Positions 57,608-64,000 of a DNA stretch of 64,000 bases are shown piece after piece. The position numbers and the translations under genes are program-made. This stretch comes from Pseudomaricurvus alcaniphilus. Lineage in GTDB: Bacteria; Pseudomonadota; Gammaproteobacteria; Pseudomonadales; Cellvibrionaceae. Numbering within the stretch: position 1 is the stretch's first letter; each line of letters opens with the position of its first letter. Location of the stretch: contig NZ_JAAOIX010000003.1 in NCBI RefSeq assembly GCF_011440395.1, positions 399,247 to 463,246 of the forward strand. Reading direction: 5' to 3'. The notes beneath the pieces were generated by a model that worked only from the letters and a program-made list of their open reading frames with translations, ran no database searches and was not told where the DNA came from.

Positions 57608-59509
57608 ATGACCTATCAGTCTGAATACTCCCGTTCGATTGACCATCCTGAAGCTTTTTGGGCGGATAAAGCCGCCGCACTGGACTGGTTCAAAGCCCCA
57701 ACCACAATCCTTAGCCGGGATGAAAACGGCATGGAGCGCTGGTTTGCAGACGGCGAAATGAATACCTGCCATATGGCGCTTGATTATCACGTTGCCAATG
57801 GCCGCGGCGAGCAAGTGGCGATTTATTACGATTCGCCCGTGACGGCCAGTCGTCGCGCCATTACCTATCGGGAATTGCTCGACCAGGTGGCGAAATTCGC
57901 CGGGCTCTTGCAGCAGCAGGGTGTTGTTAAGGGCGACCGGGTGTTGATCTATATGCCGATGGTGCCGGAGGCGGCAGTTGCCATGCTCGCCAGTGCCCGC
58001 CTCGGCGCGATTCACTCGGTGGTGTTCGGCGGCTTTGCCGCCAATGAGCTGGCCGTTCGAATTGAGGACGCGGCGCCCAAGGTGGTGGTGTCCGCCTCCT
58101 GCGGTATTGAAATCGATCGCATCATTGCCTACAAGCCGTTGTTGGATGAGGCCATTGCGACATCGTCGCACAAACCGGCCCGCACCATCATCCTGCAGCG
58201 GCCCGAGGCGGTTGCCGAGTTACAGAGCGGCCGCGACCTGGACTGGCAAGAGGCGGTGGCGAGTGCACCGGCCGCGGACTGCACCTCTGTGCTGGCCACC
58301 GACCCGCTCTATATTCTCTACACCTCCGGTACCACCGGCAAGCCAAAGGGCGTAGTGCGCGACAATGGCGGCCACGCGGTGGCCATGAAGTACAGCATGA
58401 AGGCCATCTACGACATGAACCCCGGCGATGTATTCTGGGCCGCTTCCGATGTCGGCTGGGTGGTTGGCCACTCCTATATCGTTTATGCTCCACTGTTGGC
58501 GGGGCTCTCGACGGTGTTCTACGAGGGCAAACCTGTGCGTACTCCGGATGCCGGTGCCTTCTGGCGAGTCGTCAGTGACTACCGGGTGAAGGCGCTGTTC
58601 TCGGCACCCACGGCGTTCCGCGCCATCCGCAAGGAAGACCCGGAGTCACTTTGCTTGCAGGGCTATGATCTGTCCTGTTTGAAAACCGTTTTTATGGCCG
58701 GTGAGCGCCTGGATCCACCCACTTACCATTGGGTCAAGGATTTACTGGGCGTGCCGGTCGTGGACCACTGGTGGCAGACCGAAACCGGTTGGGCTATCTG
58801 CGCCAATCTAATGGGAGTTGAGCCCATGCCGGCCAAGGCCGGCTCGGCTACCCTGCCGGCACCGGGGTTTAACGTGCAAATCCTGGATGAAAGCGGGGCG
58901 CCCGTTGGGCCCAATGAGCAGGGTGTCGTGGCCCTGAAGCGGCCCCTGCCACCCGGCTGCCTGCCCACCATCTGGGGAGATTTCAATCGTTTCTACGAGG
59001 GCTATCTGTCCACTTTCGAGGGTTATTACGTCTCCGGTGACGGTGGTTACAAGGACGAAGAGGGCTACGTATTTATCATGGGGCGCACCGACGATGTGAT
59101 TAATGTGGCCGGCCACAGGCTTTCCACCGGTGAAATGGAAGAGGTGTTAGCGGCTCATCCGGCAGTGGCGGAATGCGCGGTTATCGGTGTCGCTTGTAGC
59201 CTCAAAGGCCAAAAGCCACTGGGCCTGATCTTGCTTAAAGACGGCGTCGAAATAGACGCGGCAGCACTGCAAGCTGAACTGGTGGCCAGTGTGCGGCACA
59301 AGATTGGCGCGGTCGCCTGTTTTAAAGAAGCGCTTGTGGTTTCCAGGTTGCCGAAAACCCGTTCCGGCAAGATCCTGCGCAAAATCCTCCGCCAAATTGC
59401 CGACGGCGATGAGTACACTGTGCCGTCAACTATCGATGACCCCAGCAGCCTGGCAGAAATAGCTGACGTGCTGGCGCGCAGTGGCTTCAGCAAAGGCGAA
59501 GTGGCCTGA
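57608..59509 (+). CDS. prpE: Propionyl-CoA/acetyl-CoA synthetase (PrpE-like)
   Basis: The protein has 633 residues starting MTYQSEYSRSIDHPEAFW. Motifs of the AMP-forming acyl-CoA synthetase superfamily are YILYTSGTTGKPKGVVRDNGGH (P-loop), DHWWQTETGW (A5), YVSGDGGYKDEEGYVFIMGRTDDVINVAGHRLSTGEMEE (hinge and A8) and the C-terminal TRSGKILRKILRQIA with the conserved lysine that is commonly acetylated. VGHSYIVYAPLLAGLSTVFYEGKPVRTPDAG is typical of PrpE and closely related short-chain enzymes. It converts propionate or acetate, ATP and CoA into acyl-CoA via an acyl-adenylate in the cytoplasm. The length is usual for PrpE. The choice between propionate and acetate cannot be settled by eye. Confidence 0.88.
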   Translation: MTYQSEYSRSIDHPEAFWADKAAALDWFKAPTTILSRDENGMERWFADGEMNTCHMALDYHVANGRGEQVAIYYDSPVTASRRAITYRELLDQVAKFAGLLQQQGVVKGDRVLIYMPMVPEAAVAMLASARLGAIHSVVFGGFAANELAVRIEDAAPKVVVSASCGIEIDRIIAYKPLLDEAIATSSHKPARTIILQRPEAVAELQSGRDLDWQEAVASAPAADCTSVLATDPLYILYTSGTTGKPKGVVRDNGGHAVAMKYSMKAIYDMNPGDVFWAASDVGWVVGHSYIVYAPLLAGLSTVFYEGKPVRTPDAGAFWRVVSDYRVKALFSAPTAFRAIRKEDPESLCLQGYDLSCLKTVFMAGERLDPPTYHWVKDLLGVPVVDHWWQTETGWAICANLMGVEPMPAKAGSATLPAPGFNVQILDESGAPVGPNEQGVVALKRPLPPGCLPTIWGDFNRFYEGYLSTFEGYYVSGDGGYKDEEGYVFIMGRTDDVINVAGHRLSTGEMEEVLAAHPAVAECAVIGVACSLKGQKPLGLILLKDGVEIDAAALQAELVASVRHKIGAVACFKEALVVSRLPKTRSGKILRKILRQIADGDEYTVPSTIDDPSSLAEIADVLARSGFSKGEVA

Positions 59510-59526
59510 ACCGACTGCCGCTCAGT

Positions 59527-59557
59527 GTGACCCTCGGCTGATTTAGCCCTGGGTCAC
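59527..59557 (+). terminator. Stem-loop after propionyl/acetyl-CoA synthetase gene
   Basis: GTGACCC (59527-59533) pairs with GGGTCAC (59551-59557), with an inner GGCT-GATTT-AGCC stem, 17 bases after the stop codon. There is no T-run, so its role as a terminator is only suggested by position. Confidence 0.35.
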
Positions 59558-59659
59558 GGATGTACCTCCCGCTTTATCGCAGCAATGATTATTGGTGTTG
59601 AGCCGCATTCGCTTCTATGCTTACCAAGTGAGCCCACGCTGCCTATAGAGCCCTGCCTG

Positions 59660-59715
59660 TGATCTATGATTGTTGATCTATGGTTATTGATCTTTGACCA
59701 TTGAGTCTATAGTCA
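59660..59715 (+). repeat. 14-bp imperfect tandem repeat
   Basis: Four units begin TGATCTATGATTGT (59660), TGATCTATGGTTAT (59674), TGATCTTTGACCAT (59688) and TGAGTCTATAGTCA (59702), decaying towards the last. It lies in the 370-base gap between the CoA synthetase and the small lipoprotein, where I see no other gene. The units contain half-sites like those of FNR (TTGAT), but spacing does not give a full box. Confidence 0.6.
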
Positions 59716-59881
59716 GTGTGCATTTGGCTGCTACGAAATTGCCAATTGGGCCTAATTCCCGCGCAGGCGGGTAGCTATAGACAGCGCCGATTATTGCACT
59801 CGGGTTAGCCAGTTTGGCTCCTGGGCTGGCGCTGGATGGCTCAGCGCGGCAACAGTGAACAACAAGCGGGAGGTGGACCGG

Positions 59882-60184
59882 GTGGTGCGGGTAATTCTGA
59901 CGGGGCTGTTGCTGCCGCTTGTAGTGACCGGCTGTGGTTCTGCAAACGAGCACTTCTGCGCCAAATATTCCTATTTTTATGAGGAGTTGTCGAAGCCCGG
60001 GATCATGCCGCTGAGCGATATCGAAGAGCAATTGCGCAGCGAATTGGCAGATCCGGGTAAAGATGGCGATCGGGCGCGGATTTCGCTCTATGTGTTAAAC
60101 CACGTTGCCAGCGGTATCAAGCCGCCGGGGGAAGCGCCGCAGGATTACTGCATGCGACGGCGTTTGTGGGAAAGTTACCGGTAA
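59882..60184 (+). CDS. Small putative lipoprotein
   Basis: The protein has about 100 residues. I chose the GTG at 59882 because GGGAGG (59868-59873) is 8 bases upstream and the resulting N-terminus, VVRVILTGLLLPLVVTGC, is a compact lipoprotein signal with lipobox VTGC. A GTG at 59855 would add nine charged residues. The mature part, GSANEHFCAKYSYFYEEL and onward, has two further cysteines (HFC and DYCMRR) and no recognised family. It presumably resides in the membrane facing the periplasm. It is monocistronic by position. Confidence 0.6.
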   Translation: MVRVILTGLLLPLVVTGCGSANEHFCAKYSYFYEELSKPGIMPLSDIEEQLRSELADPGKDGDRARISLYVLNHVASGIKPPGEAPQDYCMRRRLWESYR

Positions 60185-60384
60185 TTCGCTGGTCATTTGA
60201 GTTGTTTAAACTTCTGTTGATTTAGTTCCTGTTGTGGTGTTCCGGTTCCAGGCCGGGTTGAGCCTGGCAGTGTCGGCGGGTGTATAATTCGGCAGGTGTA
60301 AAAAATAAGCACTCCTGGTTGCTTCGAGCAGGAATGAATCAGGGGGACACTAAAGGATTAAAGTTCAGAGACTGGAGGTTTTGT

Positions 60385-60795
60385 ATGCAGCAGGAGGAGC
60401 GGCGAGAGTTTGAGCGCTTTCCCTATCCCGGTGATCGGGCGGTGGTAGAGGCCGAGATCAATTGGCCCAATGCCACAGTAATAGATTCTCGCGATGTGCA
60501 GTTTGTGGATATCAGTCGCGCGGGGCTGGGAATACTCAGCCGCAATGTGTTTGCGGTGGGGGATTCGCTGAAGTTAACAATCAAGCTGGCGAAGACGGAG
60601 CCGCTGACTGTGACTGCGGTAGTGTGTAACCGTCGCCAGGCAGAGCAGTCAGGTGACGAGCAGGGCGCAAGCGCGGCGCTCAGTTGGCGTTATGGTCTTT
60701 ATTTTGATTACGATGTTGACACGTCTCCCCACGCGCAAGAGGTGCTTGCCAGGCTCGATGAAGAGGTTCGCCGCTTTTTCTTGCAGCCTGTTTAG
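60385..60795 (+). CDS. PilZ-domain protein
   Basis: The protein has 136 residues. The ATG at 60385 has GGAGG (60374-60378) 6 bases upstream, which rejects a longer frame starting at 60280. RREFERFPY supplies the RxxxR motif, and FVDISRAGLGILS supplies DxSxxG of the c-di-GMP-binding PilZ fold. The C-terminal helix ends EEVRRFFLQPV. It is not closely similar to the PilZ protein at 51962-52327, so it senses c-di-GMP for another output. No neighbour gives a hint of its target. Confidence 0.85.
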   Translation: MQQEERREFERFPYPGDRAVVEAEINWPNATVIDSRDVQFVDISRAGLGILSRNVFAVGDSLKLTIKLAKTEPLTVTAVVCNRRQAEQSGDEQGASAALSWRYGLYFDYDVDTSPHAQEVLARLDEEVRRFFLQPV

Positions 60796-60831
60796 GGAGT
60801 AGTAAATAGCCGTGCGCAGGTAAACACGGTG

Positions 60832-61140
60832 CGCGGCGGCCCGGTGGGTGTGCCCTGCCAGACCGGCCGCAGGCTCTCCGCGCTTTTCGCGCTCCCGCCT
60901 TCTTATTAACTTCAAGATGGTCGCTAGCGCTCAAACATCCGTCCACAAGTAAAATACAGTTTGGCGCAGCGGCTCGGTGGGTGCGCCCTGCCAGACCGGC
61001 CGCAGGCTCTCCGCACTTTTCGCGCTCCCGGAAACTCGCTACGCTGCGCTTCGCTCAAACATCCGTCCGCGAAAGCCCGAAAAGCGCGGAGAGCCTAAAC
61101 GCGACCTGATTGGTCTGGCAGGGCACACCCACCGAGCCTT
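60832..61140. repeat. Intergenic repeat family: two direct copies and one inverted copy
   Basis: A module of about 60 bases containing GCCCTGCCAGACC and CTCTCCGCGCTTTTCGCGCTC occurs at about 60838-60900 and about 60970-61032, and in reverse complement at about 61074-61140 (GGTCTGGCAGGGCACACCCA). Copies differ at several bases. The second and inverted copies flank about 40 bases and could fold into a long hairpin. Open frames across it are repeat by-products, so I call no gene here. Confidence 0.65.
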
Positions 61141-61335
61141 GACCAGGCATCGAGCGAGATTCTGGAAAAAGACAAAAACAAAGATAATGAGGTCCTCGCG
61201 AGAATAAATTATTTCGATCATCTGCGATCTTTGGTGGATATGAAGGGCATGCGGTTGAGGTCTTGAGCAGATTTCAGTTCGGGAAGCTCGAAGTGAAATT
61301 ACACTCCTCTTGGAAGCACAATGTAGTCAGCGGTG

Positions 61336-61810
61336 GGGGGAGCCCGTTGCGGATCAATCAGGCCATGCTTATCCCCCCGACCACATTTGGGGTAGTCGGC
61401 AAGGACTGTCTGAATCCCAATTTTTTGCGCGTCTTTTTGCGCAAAAAATGGTTGAGTTTCGCAGCCGCCAAATGTGGTCGGGGGGATATGGCCGATCCGC
61501 AATGGGCTCCCCCCATCGATGACGGCCAGCCCGCTCATATCTCGAATGTGTATTACGATAAAGTCAGCACCGCGTTCCGTATCGCTTCCCGCTGCAAGTA
61601 CGGGTGTCCAAGTATGGACTGATGAGTTCCGCAGCTGCCAAATGTGGTCGGGGGATATGGCCGATCCGCAATGGGCTCCCCCCCAGCGCTGACGGCCAGC
61701 CCGCTCATATCTCGAATGTGCATTACGATAAAGTCAGAACCGCGTTCTGTAATGGTTCCCGCTGTCCGCAATGGACTCACCCATCGATGACGGGCAGCTC
61801 GCTCATATCA
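61336..61810. repeat. Inverted and direct repeat cluster, MITE-like
   Basis: About 54 bases at 61339-61393 (GGGGGGAGCCC...CCACATTTGG) recur in reverse complement at 61467-61520 (CCAAATGTGGTCGGGGGG...GGGCTCCCCCC). Between them is a perfect 11-bp hairpin, ATTTTTTGCGC (61420-61430) with GCGCAAAAAAT (61439-61449). The right arm plus about 60 bases of adjoining sequence is repeated directly 171 bp further on (from 61639), and a decayed third copy begins near 61767 (TCCGCAATGG...CATCGATGACGG). No transposase is encoded. It resembles a non-autonomous mobile element or palindromic intergenic repeat. Confidence 0.6.
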
Positions 61811-61896
61811 ATCAAGTGTTGCGACCAATCCAGGTGGAAGTATCCTGGTCGACCTCCGCGGCTACTTAATGCGCGTTAATCAGTGTTTCCCTGGCG

Positions 61897-62733
61897 CTAA
61901 CTCTCCAGCAAGGTGATTTCATCCTTGCCCAGGTTGATGCGTTTCTCTTTGTAGAGTTTGCCCAGCGCCTTTTTGTAGTTGGCCTTGCTGACGTTGTATT
62001 GGTGGTAGATATCGTCCGGGGCACTTTTGTCGGTGAGGCGGGATTTGCCGCCGTTGGCTTTGAGGTGTGCCACAATCTGCTCGGTTAATTCCTGGCGCTG
62101 GGCTGCGGCCGGCAGTTGCAGGCTGACGTTGATTTTCTGGTCGTCGCGAATGCTTTTGATGTAGCCTTTAAGCTTGGCGCCGTAGCGGAGTGGCTTGAAG
62201 GCGTCGTCGCGGAAGATCAGGCCCAGGTGGGTGTGGTTGATTACTGCCTTGTAGCCCATGTCGCTGTGGCCGCAGATTAGTAAATCGACTGGCTGTTGGG
62301 GTTTGAAATAGTGGGATTGTTCCGACAGGTGGCGATTCAGGCGACTGGAAGCCACCAGGCGTCTGCTGGCGCTGTCGCGGTAGACGTATACCACGTAGGA
62401 CTTGCCCACTTGCATCGGGGTGTGTTGTTCGGCGTAGGGCACCAGCAGGTCTTTGGGTAGCCCCCAGTCGAGAAAGGCACCGGTATTGTTGACGTCGGTT
62501 ACTTTTAACCAGGCGCACTGGCCGAGCTCGACCTTTGGCTTTTCGGTGGTGGCGATCAGTTGATCTTCGGAGTCGTAGTACAAAAATACGTCGAGAACAT
62601 CGTTGAGTTCGGTATTGGCTGGCACGTAGCGTTTTGGCAGCAGTATATTGCCGGCTTCGCCACCGTCGAGGAAGACCCCGAAGTTGACCAGTTTGACCAC
62701 GCTTAAGCGGTTGAATTTTCCGGGGTGTATCAT
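61897..62733 (-). CDS. CvfB-like S1 RNA-binding protein
   Basis: The protein has 278 residues. It contains several S1-like OB folds: VKLVNFGVFLDGGEAGNILLPKRY at the N-terminus, KVTDVNNTGAFLDWGLPKDLLVPY at about 75-100, and KLKGYIKSIRDDQKINVSL at about 190. A winged-helix-like C-terminal domain starts near 225 (DDIYHQYNVSKANYKKALGKLYKEKRI). This is the layout of CvfB/YitL proteins, which bind RNA and influence gene expression; the precise target is not known in Gammaproteobacteria. The start is the ATG at 62733. It lies downstream of rsmE on the same strand with 178 bases between, so cotranscription is possible. Confidence 0.82.
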   Translation of the reverse strand: MIHPGKFNRLSVVKLVNFGVFLDGGEAGNILLPKRYVPANTELNDVLDVFLYYDSEDQLIATTEKPKVELGQCAWLKVTDVNNTGAFLDWGLPKDLLVPYAEQHTPMQVGKSYVVYVYRDSASRRLVASSRLNRHLSEQSHYFKPQQPVDLLICGHSDMGYKAVINHTHLGLIFRDDAFKPLRYGAKLKGYIKSIRDDQKINVSLQLPAAAQRQELTEQIVAHLKANGGKSRLTDKSAPDDIYHQYNVSKANYKKALGKLYKEKRINLGKDEITLLES

Positions 62734-62911
62734 TACTTTTTTCGCCTTTTGCAGCCGTTGCCGGCGCTATTGGGTGCTGGCACTTGTCCGGCACCTGCCT
62801 GTCGTTGCTGTTGGTAGCAGTGTAATGGTCCTTTCCGGGCGGGTAAACGCCTGGCCGATCAATGCCTGGTCCGTTATTGCCTGTAGGGTCAGGTAGACGG
62901 TGGCGTCATTG

Positions 62912-63634
62912 TTACCAACCGGTTATGGGAAATAATTTGCCCAGCAGTACGGGCACTGCGGTTTCGACCCGTAAAATACGGGGGCCGAGATGGACGCTCT
63001 GGCAGCCGGCCTGGATTAATTTGTCGATTTCATAGTCGATAAAGCCGCCTTCCGGCCCAATTACCAGCACGGTCTCTTGCGCCAGCGGTTCCGGGCAGGT
63101 GCTCGCTGCGCGCGGGTGCGCGACGAGGGCGCGCTTGCCGGCACAGAGTTGCGGCAGCTCATCTTCCACAAATGGCTTGAAGCGTTTGACCAGGCGGATG
63201 TCCGGCAGCAGGGTGTCTACTCCCTGTTCGAGGCCCAGCAGCAGTTGTTGGTGCAGCTTTTCCGGCTCCAGCAGCGGGCTCTGCCAGTAGCTTTTTTCCA
63301 CCCGGTAGCTGTTGAGAAATACCAGCTTTTTTACCCCCATGGTGGCGATGGTCTGGACGATACGCTTGATCATCTTGGGGCGGGGCAGGGCCACAATCAG
63401 GGTCAGGGGCAGGGGGGGAGGAGGCTCGCGGGTTAGGTCCACACGCAATTGCGCCTCGCTGCCGGAGATGTGTTCGACCAGGGCGGAGCCAATGGCTCCG
63501 TTGAGGCGGCCGGCTCGCACGCTGGCGCCGCTGGCCAGTTGGTGCACCTCGAGGATGTGCTGCAGGCGACGGCCGCGGAGTGTCACCCGGTTGGCAGCAG
63601 TAAAATCGGAATCTTCAAGTAGTAGCAGGTTCAT
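62912..63634 (-). CDS. rsmE: 16S rRNA (uracil1498-N3)-methyltransferase RsmE
   Basis: The protein has 240 residues. It has an N-terminal PUA-like domain (HILEVHQLASGASVRAG) and a SPOUT methyltransferase domain with the deep-knot motifs VLVIGPEGGF and LGPRILRVETAVPVLL; KMIKRIVQTIATMGVKKLVFL is also typical. It methylates N3 of U1498 in 16S rRNA during 30S maturation using S-adenosylmethionine. Length and motif order are normal. The start is the ATG at 63634. Confidence 0.92.
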   Translation of the reverse strand: MNLLLLEDSDFTAANRVTLRGRRLQHILEVHQLASGASVRAGRLNGAIGSALVEHISGSEAQLRVDLTREPPPPLPLTLIVALPRPKMIKRIVQTIATMGVKKLVFLNSYRVEKSYWQSPLLEPEKLHQQLLLGLEQGVDTLLPDIRLVKRFKPFVEDELPQLCAGKRALVAHPRAASTCPEPLAQETVLVIGPEGGFIDYEIDKLIQAGCQSVHLGPRILRVETAVPVLLGKLFPITGW

Positions 63635-63951
63635 TGCGTGCGTCGGGCATTGGTGGGCGGGCTTGAAGGCCGGCCTGCCATGGGATTATTGGGTCGGGGT
63701 TTGGGCCCGCGGCGCTGGTGCAGAGCGGCGGGGCGGCAGTGTACCACTTTCCCGCAATAGCAGGCACACCGGCAGCAGGCTGGTGGGTTATGGGAGCGGG
63801 GTAGTGGTGGTGTTCCGGGAGGGTGCGCACAGGGCCGAGTAGGTGTCGGAAAAGGCGATTTTTTGCATTCTAATCATAGTTCTACTTTGTCAGATTTAAC
63901 CAGTTGATTTTCTGTGAGTTTCAGCGAAAATGGGAGGTAATTCCAGACGAT
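63635..63951. other. Non-coding region upstream of rsmE
   Basis: No gene is supported in these 317 bases; the open frames on either strand are short and lack ribosome binding sites. The last 120 bases are distinctly AT-richer than the rest. The rsmE promoter probably lies here, but I cannot point to it. Confidence 0.35.
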
Positions 63952-63996
63952 GTTAGGCGGCTCCCAGAAGGGGCATTAATTTGACAGCCGCCTAAC
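63952..63996. other. Perfect 11-bp inverted repeat with integron-core-like ends
   Basis: GTTAGGCGGCT (63952-63962) and AGCCGCCTAAC (63986-63996) are exact complements separated by 23 bases, ending 4 bases before the window edge. GTTAGGC and GCCTAAC match the GTTRRRY and RYYYAAC core sites of integron recombination sites. In this order they would be the end of one site and the start of the next. It could equally be another palindrome; no T-run supports a terminator. Confidence 0.35.
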
Positions 63997-64000
63997 AAAA

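Noticed and set aside
60977..61879. Several short open frames across the repeats between the PilZ and cvfB-like genes
   Set aside because: They run through inverted and direct repeats on both strands and share their sequence only because of the repeats.

Overview
The window looks like chromosomal DNA of a heterotrophic, probably marine, Gammaproteobacterium. The evidence is a KpsC/KpsS capsule locus, an FNR/Anr-type regulator with a Pseudomonas-style Anr box beside it, and RsmE, CvfB, DUF1631, DUF3014 and PilZ proteins of gammaproteobacterial type. Base composition is moderately GC-rich. I cannot name the genus; a Cellvibrionales/Halieaceae-like host is a guess.

Layout. 1-3917 (+): end of a capsule locus (KpsC end, a fatty acid hydroxylase/sterol desaturase family membrane protein, two tandem KpsS-like proteins). 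3927-6912 (-): an acyl-CoA metabolism group (phosphotransferase-fold protein, acyl-CoA dehydrogenase, histidine phosphatase). 7071-12669 (-): a two-gene operon of an FG-GAP/UnbV/HEAT exported protein and a membrane-anchored pentaheme cytochrome. 13848-51965 (+): a 38-kb accessory island of very large secreted repeat proteins. 51962-56290 (-): PilZ and DUF1631 proteins, an FNR/Anr regulator and a HemN paralogue without its radical-SAM cysteines. 56465-60795: an Anr box, DUF3014 protein, propionyl/acetyl-CoA synthetase, a small lipoprotein and a second PilZ protein. 60796-61896: about 1.1 kb of non-coding repeats. 61897-63634 (-): CvfB-like protein and RsmE. The last 50 bases hold a perfect 11-bp inverted repeat that resembles integron core sites.

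The island is the most unusual part. It has two probable transcription units: A - partner - giant 1 - B - partner (13848-33761), and C - two partners - giant 2 - small helical protein - DsbC-like protein - YkgJ-like protein (34385-51965). A, B and C are paralogues. They share a platform of about 930-1,105 residues (signal peptide, Ig-like domain, 7, 3 or 6 MopE-type calcium-binding-like repeats, Ig/Big_1/carboxypeptidase-regulatory domains and a Cys-rich neck). Just after the neck each ends in an unrelated C-terminal tip: a HExxH domain in A, a phospholipase A2-like domain in B, and an unrecognised Gly/beta-rich domain in C. Each is followed at once by one or two small exported or membrane proteins unrelated to one another. 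This is the organisation of polymorphic toxins with cognate immunity proteins. Here it is combined with two paralogous giants of about 3,490 residues, which share a 24-domain SbsA/Big_5-type layout and an internal 2,961-bp super-repeat. Toxin delivery, or a surface or matrix system with exchangeable enzymatic tips, is inference; the architecture itself is read from the sequence.
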